Shown: piece by piece, positions 1 to 9,747 of the stretch
Numbering within the stretch: position 1 is the stretch's first letter
Layout of the letters: each line of letters starts with the position of its first letter
IMG/VR virus record: IMGVR_UViG_3300032323_000151
Coordinates: 1 to 22,539 of that record
DNA length: 22,539 nucleotides
Strand: one strand, 5' to 3'
Source of the DNA: a virus
The notes under the pieces: model-generated
Seen by the model: only the letters and a program-made list of their open reading frames with translations
What the model was told of the DNA's origin: nothing
Databases searched by the model: none
Position numbers and translations under genes: made by a program

Positions 1-3000
1 AAGAACTTAGATCAGATTTTGATGGGCGCTGGCCTTGGCGCTATTGGCGCTTCGACTGGTGTTGAGCCTGCGCTTGCCCGTCAGCTTGCCAAAGGCATCG
101 CTACCAAAGAAGCGACTAAAGCCGCAATCAAACAGAGCGCTGAGAGAGAAACCGCCCCTGCTGCTAAACGTGGCGTGGTCAAGCAAGGCGCTATCACAGG
201 CGGTAAAGAGTTTGTTACTGAAGGCGCACAAGGTAGTCAGGAACAGTTGGCACAGAACATCGCACTACAACGTGAAGGACTTGATGTCCCAACGATGCGC
301 GGTGTCTACGGTCAAGGCACGCTGGAAGGTCTTGCTGGTCTCGGTATGGGCGCTGTGACAGGCGGACGCGAAGGGGCTAAAGCTAGGCGTGAGTTGGCTG
401 AAGATGCTACTAGGGGTGGCGACATCCCCGGCCAGTTCACCACTGCCAAAGAAGAACAACAACGTGCTGGCGTAGGCTTCAGCCAAGAGACTGCTGACTT
501 ACTCATGCCTGCTTCTGATGCGGCAGGCGCTCCTCTTGTCGCTGGCGTTACGCCTCCTGAGGTTACTGAAACTACCCCCGCGCCGCCAGCGCCTAAGAAA
601 CCCAGAACAACAGGTGTTGCACTAGACACTGTTGAAGCCGCTGCTGACTATATGCAGGCGATAGATTCTGGCACTAAGAAGCCAAACACAATGCAAGTAA
701 ATGCATTGATGAAGAATCTAGGTATCACTCCTCCTGAGAAAGGGGAAGGTTATCTGGGCCGCTCAGTTGCGGCAGTTAAAGCGCATCTTGCACAACAAGG
801 AGCACCCGATGCTACAGGAACTGACACCGACACAAGTGGAACAGGCGCTGGAGTGGCTCCACTCGCCGCTACAGGTCAGCCCGCCGCAGGGGCTGCAGGA
901 CCTCAACCCGATGGAATGGTATCTACTGGAGCAGCTACTCAACCAAATCTGGGTGGAGCAGGCGCACAGCCCGCTGCACTGAACGCCGGTACGCAACGCC
1001 TCATCGCTGACGAACTGCAAGGCGGCGCAACTCCTGCGGAGCTGATTACTAAATACGGCGGCACGCCAGAGCTTGCTGCCAGCGTTGACACGTTCATTAA
1101 ATCCATACCACCTCAAGGAACTCCAAGTGGCCCTGCGACCTCTGAAACCCAGCAAACAGAAACGAAAAGACAAGAAGCACCAGCTGCCGGACCAGCAGTA
1201 ACGCCTGAAGTTAAACCCGCTGGCTCTGTAAGCCTTGGCGATTTAGCGCCAGAACTGCAAGATGATATTCAGTCTCGCAGGGACGCTATCTATGAAATGG
1301 TTGCTGATGGCGCTAAGGCAAACAAAGTTGCTGCGGCGTACAAAGCTCTAAATGCTTTGGAAGAGCGGCACGGTTTAGATATCACTAGCCCTACTACGCT
1401 TAGTGCTAAGCGGGATAAACAAGGTCGTCTTAAAACCCAAGACATCATTGACGAAGGTGGTCAAGCATCCGCCGTTGAGCAAGACAAAACACCTGCGTAT
1501 CAAGGCACTGACTTGCAAGAGGCAATGAACCTCGCGGACAAGTACGAGAAGCAGGAAGAACAAGAGAAGCAGCAGGCCTACCAAGAGTCCTTGGGCGCAG
1601 GTAAAGCACGCTACGACCAGAAAAATCTTCCTCCCAACACTGAGGAGAACTACGACGCTGTAGCCGAAGAAATTAGCGCAAGGACTGATACGGCTAACGC
1701 AACCCGTAGCGAACTTGTCAAAAGAACGGAAGATTTAAATAAACAGCACCGTGAAGCTGTGGCTGAAGTCGAGCGTCTTGAAGATGCCATTGAAGCTGCT
1801 GAACGTAACAACGATCAGAAAAAGTTAGCGATACTGCGTGAGCAAGAGAACGAGGCCACCCGACGTGAAAGCGATTTGCTTGGTGATCTGATTGATGCGC
1901 AAACAGCGCTGCAAGACCACGGTCCCGTGCAAAACAAGCTTGAGCCTTGGGCTAAGCTTGACTCTGTTGACAAGGACATCTACTTTAGCTTCATCCGCAA
2001 CAACACTCCCGCTGAACACCGTCAAGCTGCCGCTGCGTTGTTGGATGCAAAGAACAAGGCAGGCGTTAAGTCTCGTGAAGGCGAAGGCAAGATGGATGCA
2101 GCGGAGCGCCGCGCTGCTCAAAACTACGAAGACAACCGCGCTCAAATGAGCAAGATATTCGGGCTGCAGTTTCCTGCATGGGACAAACTGTCTCCTGCGG
2201 CAAAGGCTGTGTATCTCAGAGAGATTGTCAACAACGCAGGCCAACAACAAGACGTAGCGTTTGCCAAGCTTGGCGTCAAGCTAACTCAAGACAACAAGTC
2301 GCTGAGCGAGAAAGAGAAGCAGAAGGATATTCAAGCTCTCCAGCAGCACCAACGCAGAGTGCAGGTGATGCGCGAGCGCAGACGCCGCCTTGACGAACGC
2401 CTTAGACGCGACTACAACCGCCGCGCTTCGCTGGGTATCGGGCAGACTTTCTACGGCATGCTGCCTGACAACGTCGTCAAGCTTATTAAGGACGGCAACC
2501 TGCAAGGCGTGTTGAACTACCTGCGTAACATTCCAGAAGCTGCTGGCGGTACAACAAGCCAAGGCCGTCAGATTGCCAAGACCGTGGCCAACGTCATCTG
2601 GAACATGGGTCTTAAGACCAAGATTCGTATCGTTGATACGTTGCCTGACGAAGACTTGGCTATCTACGATCCTGTCAAGGATGAGATTCTTGTAACACCT
2701 GAGGGCTTAAGCGGCTCAACTATTTTGCATGAGGCAGTGCATGCTGCAACGGTGAAAATTCTGAGTCACTTCGTCGCTGGCAGATTCAATATGCTGACAG
2801 CCTCACAGTTGGCTGGCGCTAAACAGCTTCAGGCCATCATGGACATGACCAAGAATGATCTTGGCAAAATGTTCCCTAGCCACTACGCAAACCTTCTTGA
2901 GTTTGTTTCCTATGCGCTGACCGATTCATCTTTCCAGCAAGCGCTAAACGATTTCTCAAGCACGTTGTTGACTGGCAAAGAGAAGGCTGCGTATGACAAA

Positions 3001-6000
3001 CTGAGTTCTGTATTTAGAAAATCTTTGTTCCTAAAAGACGGCGTGCAATCAGAGCCAGAATTTAAATCTGCCTTGCCGACTGTGAGAAAAGCGTGGACAG
3101 ACTTCAAGCTGGCGATGGCAAAGATTTTTGTTGTTGGCAGTACGGTCAACCAAAAGACTGGCGCGGTTAAAAACATCTCGTTGAAAGACGTGATGTTTAA
3201 GAAGGACGGGACACTCAACGAAGCTGCGCCAAGCAATTTGCTGATGGAAGTATCCGCAGCGTTTGAAGATATTCTTGAAGTGCCGACAGAGCCAATCTAC
3301 ATGGCTAAACTGCCAGCTAAAAAGGGCGCTGCCCCTGCCGCAGCGCCTAAGAAGGCGGATGAGTTCCGTGAGTCTGGTCTCTATGACGAAGACAAGTCAT
3401 ACAACTTGAGCGAGCGTGAGAACCCGACCAAGCAAAGCGCTGCGTTCTACAAGATGTTTACTACCCGTGAAGGCTGGAGGAACATCACCCGCGTGGTGCA
3501 AGACAAGAGCTATGCATCGCGTAGTCTGTTCACCAAGCTTGATAGGGCGAAGAAAATTAATCGTGACATGTCTGGCACGTTTAATAACTGGGAAGAGCAG
3601 GGCGATCTGTCTACGGGCGAAGCACGTCAGTTCTTTACTGACTATCTGCAAGAGCCGATGGATAACATCCGTCAGTCTTTCCAAGACTGGATTAAGTTGA
3701 CTGACAAAAAGACTGATCAGGCCCTCAACGAGTTCCATAGAATTGTTGAGATGTTCCACGAGCCAGAGCGCCGTCTAGCTAAGTGGATTACATCCGTGCC
3801 TCTGAGCAAAACTCAGAACCTGACACAAAACGGCAAGCCTATCAGCGCGGCTGAACGGCGTATTGCTATTCTTGGCGATCAACGCAACGGCACTGCTGGC
3901 CTCATCCACAAAGTTGAGTTGACTCAACAGCAAAGGCAAGCTCTCTGGCAGGAGTTGACATACCTTGCTGAAAACCACGCAGACGAATTTGGTGATAGCC
4001 CACGCATCACTGAGAAAATGCGCGAGCGTTTTGCAAAACCGGGGTCGAAGCACAAAGGTATCGACATTAAACTGGAAGCGCCTATCTACAACGTGCTTGG
4101 TATTGAGAAAGCCACCGTAAATAAACGCATGGCTGAATACATGGCCAAGAGTCCAGAAGAGCGCGCAGCTATCGAGAAGATTCTTGCCGAGGCTAGAGTC
4201 TTGAGTAGCGCTACGGCTAAGCTCAATCAGGTCGGCAACTACTGGTCATCGCCTGTGTCCAATCTGGTTGGCATGTACGACTACCAATACTACATGCCGT
4301 TCAAAGGCCTGTCTAAGCACAGCAAGAGCGACGAGTTGATTGACCCTGAAAGCCACGGCAAAGAGATGCAGGAACTAGAGCACTCTGCCGATGGCCGTTT
4401 CAAGACCTCTGACAACCCCATCTTGCAATTGATCAACGATGGATACAGATCAGCTGGGCGTGCGGGTCGCCGTAACTACACACAGGCAATCAAGAACGCT
4501 GTTAAATCCAACAAGTACAACCCTAACGGCACGGGGATACTGCCGGGCGAAGTCGTAAATACGATCAAATTTGAAGAGCGCAACACCGTCGATATGTCGA
4601 AGTACAAAGGCGGGGCCAACATCTTTCACTACAACCCCGACGGTTCTATCGACATCATCCGCATCAACGAGCCAAAGATTCTGAACGCGCTGCGCTACAC
4701 CTTCCGTGATGCAAAACCGTGGGTGGACCTTGCAAACTCTATAACAGGGTTCTTCGGGGCAATGCACACACGCTACAACTACAACTTCGCACCTCTCAAC
4801 TTTGTGCGCGACACGTTGACCAACGCATGGACTATCGGTGCTAGCCGCCAGATGGGTCCGATAGCTGCGGCGCAGTATCTAGGTTCTGTCAGTGCGCAGA
4901 TAGTTAAGAACGGTCTTGGCAAAGCGATGCACGTTGCGCTGCTGGAAGAAAAAGGCGACGCGTCAAGCAAGAAGATGCTGCTCGACGCTGCCCAAGACCC
5001 ATTCGTCAGAGACATGCTTGAGTACCTCCGCTTTGGTGGCAAGACAACGTACCTGCAAGGCTTCTCTCTGAAGTCAAACCTTGAACAGCTCAGTGAAAAT
5101 ACTATTGGGCGTTCACGGATCGTTACCAACTTGGAAGATGCTGGAAGACTGATTGACACTTGGAACAACATGTTCGAGTTCACAGGCCGCACTGCTGCGT
5201 ACACCATCTACAAAGACAAAGCTTTGGCAAAGAATATCAAAGCCGGTATGTCTAGCGCGAAAGGGCCTCAAGGCCAGATGTCTCCTGCAGAGCGCGCCGC
5301 TGCGGTGGAAGCTGCGGCGTTTGTAAAGAACCTCGCTAACTTTGAAAAGGTTGGCGAGAAGGGGCGTGAGTTGGGCGCGCTGTACATGTTTATTCGCCCT
5401 GCTGCCACTGGCGCTGTTAGAGCAATCGAAGCAGTGATGCCTGCCTTCACCCGCGAGAAATACGAAGAGGCTGATCTACCCCCGCAGATCGCAAACGATG
5501 AAGCAGCCAAAGCCGAGTACATGGAGAACTTTAAAAAAGAACGCATGTACGCACAGATCATGGTTGGGGCATTAACGGGCGCTGGCGTGGGGCTTTACTT
5601 GCTGTCTATGCTGGGCGCGCCAGATGATGAGTGGGGTCGTAACAATACCAAGACTGACAACATGGAGCAGTGGACACGCTTTGCGCGTTTCCATATTCCA
5701 AACGAAGTGTCAGAGCAACTTGGGCTAGGCAAAAACGTTGTGTTCCAGATTCCTTGGGGCTTTGGCTTGGGGGCGTTTGCCGCAACGGGTGCGCAGATTG
5801 CCGGTATGGGTACGGGCAACGTGTCTATCAAAGAAGGCCTTGGCAATATCATGGGAACAATCATGTTGGATTCGTTCCTGCCTTTGCCGATATCCAAAAT
5901 TCCAGTCACAGAGTCGCCTTTAAATTGGTTTATAGATTCAACCGTGCCTAGCGTTATGAGGCCGTTAACTGAGTTCATTTCGAACATGAACGGTATCGGG

Positions 6001-6624
6001 CAGACCATTAACAGCGCCTCTCAGCGCCGTATGGGTGACGCGTTTACTGGCAGTGACCGCATCCCTGAAATCTACAAGGAAGCAGCAAAGTGGTGGTTTA
6101 GGGCAACGGATGGTGAAGGCTTTGCTGGGGTCCCCGGTGACATCAGCCCCAACACTATTTATTTCTTGGCCAACAGCTACTTAGATGGTCTTTCTAAAAT
6201 TGCTGAAATCACATACAACTGGGCCAATCTTGACAAAGGTGAGAAAGAGTTCAACCCTAAGAGCGACATCCCACTGTTTGGCTCGTTCTTCGGCGCTAAG
6301 ACTAACGTTGATTCGCGCCTGTACACCAAGGTGGAGAAGAAGATCAAAGAGATTGACAAGCGCCTTGTCTCTATGGAGAAAGATAATCCCGTGCAACACG
6401 CGCTGTACGTAGCCAAGAACCCTCTGTACCCAAGCATTGTTGATGTGTATCAGTCTAAGCAGGGCGAATTGAACGAGCTTCGTCAAAAAGCCACTGAGAT
6501 TCGTACCGCGAGATACCTGAGTCCAAAAAGTCGTGATCAAATTTTGAGGACAATCACGCTTGAGCAGAACATGCTCAAGTACCAGATGGTTGAAGAGTTC
6601 AAGGTGCTGGGCATAGAACCTTAA
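1..6624 (+). CDS. Large polyvalent virion-associated protein with zincin motif and LPD38-like C-terminus (5' partial)
   Basis: The frame is open from base 1 with no upstream stop, so the N-terminus is missing; the TTG/ATG at 19-24 is probably internal. Residues below count from the codon at 19. The N-terminal 140 residues are Gly/Ala-rich with hydrophobic helices. A Pro/Ala/Gly/Thr-rich linker spans about 185-400, and charged, probably coiled-coil stretches lie near 500-525 and 568-634. HEAVH at 904-908 is a zincin-type HExxH metalloprotease signature. NFVRDTLTN near 1594-1602 and the Arg-rich C-terminal helices resemble the LPD38 domain of large polyvalent phage proteins. One hydrophobic segment, 1843-1866, could cross a membrane. 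Such proteins are usually packaged in the virion and ejected with the DNA. The metalloprotease role is inferred from the motif. The stop overlaps that of the convergent gene. Confidence 0.85.
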   Translation, partial: KNLDQILMGAGLGAIGASTGVEPALARQLAKGIATKEATKAAIKQSAERETAPAAKRGVVKQGAITGGKEFVTEGAQGSQEQLAQNIALQREGLDVPTMRGVYGQGTLEGLAGLGMGAVTGGREGAKARRELAEDATRGGDIPGQFTTAKEEQQRAGVGFSQETADLLMPASDAAGAPLVAGVTPPEVTETTPAPPAPKKPRTTGVALDTVEAAADYMQAIDSGTKKPNTMQVNALMKNLGITPPEKGEGYLGRSVAAVKAHLAQQGAPDATGTDTDTSGTGAGVAPLAATGQPAAGAAGPQPDGMVSTGAATQPNLGGAGAQPAALNAGTQRLIADELQGGATPAELITKYGGTPELAASVDTFIKSIPPQGTPSGPATSETQQTETKRQEAPAAGPAVTPEVKPAGSVSLGDLAPELQDDIQSRRDAIYEMVADGAKANKVAAAYKALNALEERHGLDITSPTTLSAKRDKQGRLKTQDIIDEGGQASAVEQDKTPAYQGTDLQEAMNLADKYEKQEEQEKQQAYQESLGAGKARYDQKNLPPNTEENYDAVAEEISARTDTANATRSELVKRTEDLNKQHREAVAEVERLEDAIEAAERNNDQKKLAILREQENEATRRESDLLGDLIDAQTALQDHGPVQNKLEPWAKLDSVDKDIYFSFIRNNTPAEHRQAAAALLDAKNKAGVKSREGEGKMDAAERRAAQNYEDNRAQMSKIFGLQFPAWDKLSPAAKAVYLREIVNNAGQQQDVAFAKLGVKLTQDNKSLSEKEKQKDIQALQQHQRRVQVMRERRRRLDERLRRDYNRRASLGIGQTFYGMLPDNVVKLIKDGNLQGVLNYLRNIPEAAGGTTSQGRQIAKTVANVIWNMGLKTKIRIVDTLPDEDLAIYDPVKDEILVTPEGLSGSTILHEAVHAATVKILSHFVAGRFNMLTASQLAGAKQLQAIMDMTKNDLGKMFPSHYANLLEFVSYALTDSSFQQALNDFSSTLLTGKEKAAYDKLSSVFRKSLFLKDGVQSEPEFKSALPTVRKAWTDFKLAMAKIFVVGSTVNQKTGAVKNISLKDVMFKKDGTLNEAAPSNLLMEVSAAFEDILEVPTEPIYMAKLPAKKGAAPAAAPKKADEFRESGLYDEDKSYNLSERENPTKQSAAFYKMFTTREGWRNITRVVQDKSYASRSLFTKLDRAKKINRDMSGTFNNWEEQGDLSTGEARQFFTDYLQEPMDNIRQSFQDWIKLTDKKTDQALNEFHRIVEMFHEPERRLAKWITSVPLSKTQNLTQNGKPISAAERRIAILGDQRNGTAGLIHKVELTQQQRQALWQELTYLAENHADEFGDSPRITEKMRERFAKPGSKHKGIDIKLEAPIYNVLGIEKATVNKRMAEYMAKSPEERAAIEKILAEARVLSSATAKLNQVGNYWSSPVSNLVGMYDYQYYMPFKGLSKHSKSDELIDPESHGKEMQELEHSADGRFKTSDNPILQLINDGYRSAGRAGRRNYTQAIKNAVKSNKYNPNGTGILPGEVVNTIKFEERNTVDMSKYKGGANIFHYNPDGSIDIIRINEPKILNALRYTFRDAKPWVDLANSITGFFGAMHTRYNYNFAPLNFVRDTLTNAWTIGASRQMGPIAAAQYLGSVSAQIVKNGLGKAMHVALLEEKGDASSKKMLLDAAQDPFVRDMLEYLRFGGKTTYLQGFSLKSNLEQLSENTIGRSRIVTNLEDAGRLIDTWNNMFEFTGRTAAYTIYKDKALAKNIKAGMSSAKGPQGQMSPAERAAAVEAAAFVKNLANFEKVGEKGRELGALYMFIRPAATGAVRAIEAVMPAFTREKYEEADLPPQIANDEAAKAEYMENFKKERMYAQIMVGALTGAGVGLYLLSMLGAPDDEWGRNNTKTDNMEQWTRFARFHIPNEVSEQLGLGKNVVFQIPWGFGLGAFAATGAQIAGMGTGNVSIKEGLGNIMGTIMLDSFLPLPISKIPVTESPLNWFIDSTVPSVMRPLTEFISNMNGIGQTINSASQRRMGDAFTGSDRIPEIYKEAAKWWFRATDGEGFAGVPGDISPNTIYFLANSYLDGLSKIAEITYNWANLDKGEKEFNPKSDIPLFGSFFGAKTNVDSRLYTKVEKKIKEIDKRLVSMEKDNPVQHALYVAKNPLYPSIVDVYQSKQGELNELRQKATEIRTARYLSPKSRDQILRTITLEQNMLKYQMVEEFKVLGIEP

Positions 6625-6827
6625 CGGATGCGCCAAGCGCGTACCCCAATGTGATTGTCTTTGTGCGTGACATAGCACTTGATTCTCACATCGGCGCGCT
6701 TGGCTCCGCTTTCTAGGGCGTAGATTATCTCGGCAGGGCGCAAGGTGGGGATGAAGAAACTCTCCCCCACCTCCATCACCTCAAATGGAAATATCCACTC
6801 TGGCTCTTTAATGTCACTGGGATTCAT
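6621..6827 (-). CDS. Small conserved phage protein, 68 aa
   Basis: I start this at the ATG complementary to 6825-6827, inside the last codons of the primase-helicase gene (14-base overlap), with GAGTGG upstream as a weak ribosome site. The longer frame to 6971 would lie mostly inside that gene and has an Arg-rich, shadow-like sequence. The protein has the pattern FPFEVMEVGESFFIP near the N-terminus and GVRAWRIR at the C-terminus. I associate this pattern with a family of short phage proteins of unknown function in replication regions. It is the last gene of the leftward arm, and its TAA stop shares the TTAA at 6621-6624 with the convergent virion gene. No catalytic motif is visible. Confidence 0.75.
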   Translation of the reverse strand: MNPSDIKEPEWIFPFEVMEVGESFFIPTLRPAEIIYALESGAKRADVRIKCYVTHKDNHIGVRAWRIR

Positions 6828-9666
6828 CAAACCACTCGCCGGGGATTTGAGTCTTGAACCAATAGAGATACGCAGGGTCAACAGCAATCGCTGACTTCCA
6901 GCCAGTGGTGAGGCGTCCCTTCTTGTCGTCCACAAGAATCTTCTTCTCTCGCATATCAAACTCAAACTCACGCAAGCTCACTTGGCGCTCTGCCAAGAAC
7001 TTCTTGAACTCTGCCTTTGATACTTGCAGGAGACCTTCTTCACTGACGATGCGCGCTACAAGCTGGCCGCGTGGCTCCATCGTGACTTTGCCATCCTTGA
7101 GCACAAGCGTGTTGCCCATGTTCTTGTTGATGAAGTCACCAAGCAAGGACGGGTAGTCTGTGCGGTTAACCTTCACGACCTTGTCCCTGATCTCAATCAT
7201 TGCCAGCACAGTATGGTGATAGATGCGGTCAAGTTCATAGCCTGTGATGTTGTGCTCGTTGGCAATCGATGCGCCGCCAAACGCCGCGCCGATCAAGTTC
7301 TGATAGAAGCGGTACTCAGCATACGAGCCGAAGTCTTTCTGGAATCGTTCGTCCCACTTGGCGATGTGGTCCAGCACGTAGTTATCGCCGCCACGCAGAA
7401 CTTCTTTGATGTACATCGGCCCTGCATGCCCGTAGTTGAAGCGGAACGCATCGAAGATGTATTTACCCATCGAGCCATCTTGGTTGAGCAGGTTAGGCCT
7501 GTGGACCAAGAACTCTATCACACGAGCAGCTTCACCGTCAGGGTTGGCCTTCAGCGCATCGAGCTTGCCGTAGACAGAGTGGTTGTTAGTCAGCATAGCA
7601 ATCAACGACGCAGACATCTCGTACTCACGTTCAGCGTTGACTGAACCCTGCATACGAATCTTGGCTTTGCCATGAGATACGTTGTGAATCAACTGCCCCA
7701 ACTCCTCGGGCTTCTTGTCACCCACCTCATCAAGTCCGAACATCAAGCTGTGCAGGCCAAGGTAGCGGCCAGTCAAGCCGTTGTCAGTAGCCTTCACCAC
7801 GCTCAAGTCTTTGGGGTGTCCAAAGATGCTCAGACCTGCGTACATAGCGCCCGTCTTGGCGTTGCCAGAGCGCCCAGTAAGGCTCACAGTCACCCCTGAA
7901 GTTGACGTATATGGCATCAGCGGGGAACCGAACCCGCACATAGAAGCAAAGGCATGCAACTCAAACTCTGGCTTGTTCAGATAGTCCATCGACTCACGCC
8001 AACGTGCGTATGTACCAGCTTGCGTCAGGTGCTTAGACAGTCCACGAACGAACGGCGATGATGGCGCATCAATGACTTCTCCAGACCGTGTGTATTCTTT
8101 TTTGCCGATAACAAAACTACGATTGTCCCAGTTGGCGTTGTCAGCAGTGCGCTCTTCTGTCCATCCCATCTGCATGCGCATCTGTAGCGCCTTGTCAGTT
8201 GTCTGGAGGTACTGCCCCCATTTGATGATGTAGTTCATAAGGTGTTGGTCATGTATTGATGAGAACAATACGCCATTGCTGGTCGTGATCGCTTTGAACG
8301 CTTCCTTCGCGTAGACGCTTTTCATTGGAAGCAAGAAGTCACGAAATCCATCGTGCGGCAACTCGTACCGCATCTGCAAACACTCACCGTCATGTGGGCT
8401 GATCATGCGTGTCAGCGGGTAGAGATCACTGGAGAGAATCAGTATGGGGTCATCTTGATGCTTGCCGCCCTTTTTGTCTATTTTGGGAGGGGGGACAAAG
8501 TAGATGCCTCCGTTTTCTCCTCGGACAAAGGGGAAAAGGAACTGGGGGAAATCAGGAACTTTTTTGGGATTCGGGACTTCCCAAACTGCGTCCTCTTTAT
8601 TTGTCGCAGGGGCTGGCTTGAACTGCCTACCCAACACAATTGGACTTGTGATCTTTCCTCTATGCCTGCATCCATCGCATCGGCTAGGGTAGTTATCAAT
8701 GAACCACTCACAGGTTCGTGGAGCAGGAAAGCGGCTTGCCTTTTCTTCTGTATCTTCATAGGTGTATCTTGGGTCTGGGTTAGATAACTCATGGATAGCA
8801 GTCGCACCGTCATCGCAGAACTTGGCGATGGACAAACCTGCAAACCACAACGGCTCTTCTAATGCGGCGGCGTTTTCGCAGATGTATTTGATCTGTGCGC
8901 AACCGCCTTCATCGTCGACACTCTTTTGTGCCAGTACCTCAAATGTTTTTGCGAAGTTATCTAACTTCAGAATTGCTTTGGTGTCCTCATCGACACCCTT
9001 GGGGATGCTTGCCAGAATCTCATCGGCGGCAAGTTCTTCCTGTGTTGGGGTAGCTGCGGGTGCTGCCTCTACGCCGAAGAACTCTTTGAACTCGTTCCAG
9101 CTATAGACGTGTATCTCATCGCTGACGACTGACGTTGGCTCTGGCGGGTCGAACTTGTGATTGAACGTCTCAGGTGCGCGCATGATGCGTGCGGCATCTG
9201 CCGTAACCACTGGGTCAATAGATATGTGCTGGAGACACAACGCTTTGAATTTCTCAGCGATAGGCTTCCACTCCTCTCGCGGGATGTCTTCATCCATAAT
9301 CCAGTAGGCATGGACCCCGCCACCTGAATCGATCACTACTGGGTCAGGTAGCCCAGTCTCCCCAACTAGTTTGTAGAGCGCCGTGTGTGCATCGCCCTTG
9401 GACTGATAGTCTTTCCCTGTGCCAACATCTAGGTCAATAAAGAATGACCGAACGAAGAGGCAGTCATCTGCTTTTCTGCTGTATCCGTCGAACGTCCCCA
9501 GTGCGACGAATGTGTTCAGCTGTTTTGATTTGAACTTTTCGATTTGTTCAAATACGCCATCAAGTGTCTCGGCAAATTTGTTTGAAACCTTCTTGTCGGT
9601 CCCAATGCTGGTAATGCAATAGACACCCTGCGTAGGCAATGCTTTCTCGTAGAATTGTTTTAACAT
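6814..9666 (-). CDS. Primase-helicase fusion (AEP-like primase plus DUF927/D5-like ATPase)
   Basis: This 950-aa protein probably synthesises primers and unwinds DNA at the phage fork. The N-terminal part looks like an archaeo-eukaryotic primase: FFIDLD at 75-80 gives the metal-binding DxD, SGGGVHAYW at 114-122 supplies the sxH-type histidine, and DPVVTADAARIMRAPETFNH at 151-170 fits the third motif region. A PriCT-like segment follows (about 255-345), with Cys256, Cys263, Cys319, Cys330 and Cys333 that could hold zinc. The C-terminal half resembles DUF927 helicases. It has a Walker A-like GRSGNAKT at 598-605 (Lys604), a Walker B LMFGLDE ending at Asp646-Glu647, a sensor-like LTNNH stretch and a following EAARVIEF with a candidate arginine finger. 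Only about 80 bases with two hairpins separate it from the upstream HTH gene. Confidence 0.88.
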   Translation of the reverse strand: MLKQFYEKALPTQGVYCITSIGTDKKVSNKFAETLDGVFEQIEKFKSKQLNTFVALGTFDGYSRKADDCLFVRSFFIDLDVGTGKDYQSKGDAHTALYKLVGETGLPDPVVIDSGGGVHAYWIMDEDIPREEWKPIAEKFKALCLQHISIDPVVTADAARIMRAPETFNHKFDPPEPTSVVSDEIHVYSWNEFKEFFGVEAAPAATPTQEELAADEILASIPKGVDEDTKAILKLDNFAKTFEVLAQKSVDDEGGCAQIKYICENAAALEEPLWFAGLSIAKFCDDGATAIHELSNPDPRYTYEDTEEKASRFPAPRTCEWFIDNYPSRCDGCRHRGKITSPIVLGRQFKPAPATNKEDAVWEVPNPKKVPDFPQFLFPFVRGENGGIYFVPPPKIDKKGGKHQDDPILILSSDLYPLTRMISPHDGECLQMRYELPHDGFRDFLLPMKSVYAKEAFKAITTSNGVLFSSIHDQHLMNYIIKWGQYLQTTDKALQMRMQMGWTEERTADNANWDNRSFVIGKKEYTRSGEVIDAPSSPFVRGLSKHLTQAGTYARWRESMDYLNKPEFELHAFASMCGFGSPLMPYTSTSGVTVSLTGRSGNAKTGAMYAGLSIFGHPKDLSVVKATDNGLTGRYLGLHSLMFGLDEVGDKKPEELGQLIHNVSHGKAKIRMQGSVNAEREYEMSASLIAMLTNNHSVYGKLDALKANPDGEAARVIEFLVHRPNLLNQDGSMGKYIFDAFRFNYGHAGPMYIKEVLRGGDNYVLDHIAKWDERFQKDFGSYAEYRFYQNLIGAAFGGASIANEHNITGYELDRIYHHTVLAMIEIRDKVVKVNRTDYPSLLGDFINKNMGNTLVLKDGKVTMEPRGQLVARIVSEEGLLQVSKAEFKKFLAERQVSLREFEFDMREKKILVDDKKGRLTTGWKSAIAVDPAYLYWFKTQIPGEWFDESQ

Positions 9667-9681
9667 GTCTCGCCAGAGTTG

Positions 9682-9705
9682 AAAAGAGCGGGACTATGCC
9701 CGCTC
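9682..9705 (-). terminator. Rho-independent terminator after the HTH gene
   Basis: On the - strand, GAGCGGG, loop CATAGT and CCCGCTC form a perfect 7-bp stem (9686-9705) followed by TTTT (9682-9685). It lies downstream of the HTH gene and just before the primase-helicase start. The T tract is short, so partial read-through is likely and would set a lower level for the primase-helicase. Confidence 0.6.
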
Positions 9706-9717
9706 GGTGAATGGGTG

Positions 9718-9747
9718 GGGGGACGCTAGTACCCCCGATTTTTATTT
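9718..9747 (+). terminator. Second hairpin, terminator-like on the + strand
   Basis: GGGGG (9718-9722), a 9-base loop and CCCCC (9732-9736) are followed on the + strand by GATTTTTATTT. On the - strand the same stem sits directly after the HTH stop but lacks a T tract. It may block antisense transcription or work with the neighbouring hairpin. Confidence 0.4.

Noticed and set aside
820-985. Tandem repeat in the virion gene linker
   Set aside because: The region is low-complexity Ala/Gly/Thr/Pro coding sequence without a consistent repeat unit at the DNA level.
1825-2250. 141-aa - strand frame inside the virion gene
   Set aside because: Shadow of a 6.6-kb gene whose own frame has coherent coiled-coil and domain sequence.
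6828-6971. N-terminal extension of the 68-aa gene
   Set aside because: It would lie within the end of the primase-helicase gene, is Arg/Leu-rich without pattern, and the ATG at 6827 gives a coupled start.
7024-7644. 206-aa + strand frame inside the primase-helicase gene
   Set aside because: It lies fully antisense to a gene with clear primase and helicase motifs, its sequence has no recognisable pattern, and it has no operon context.
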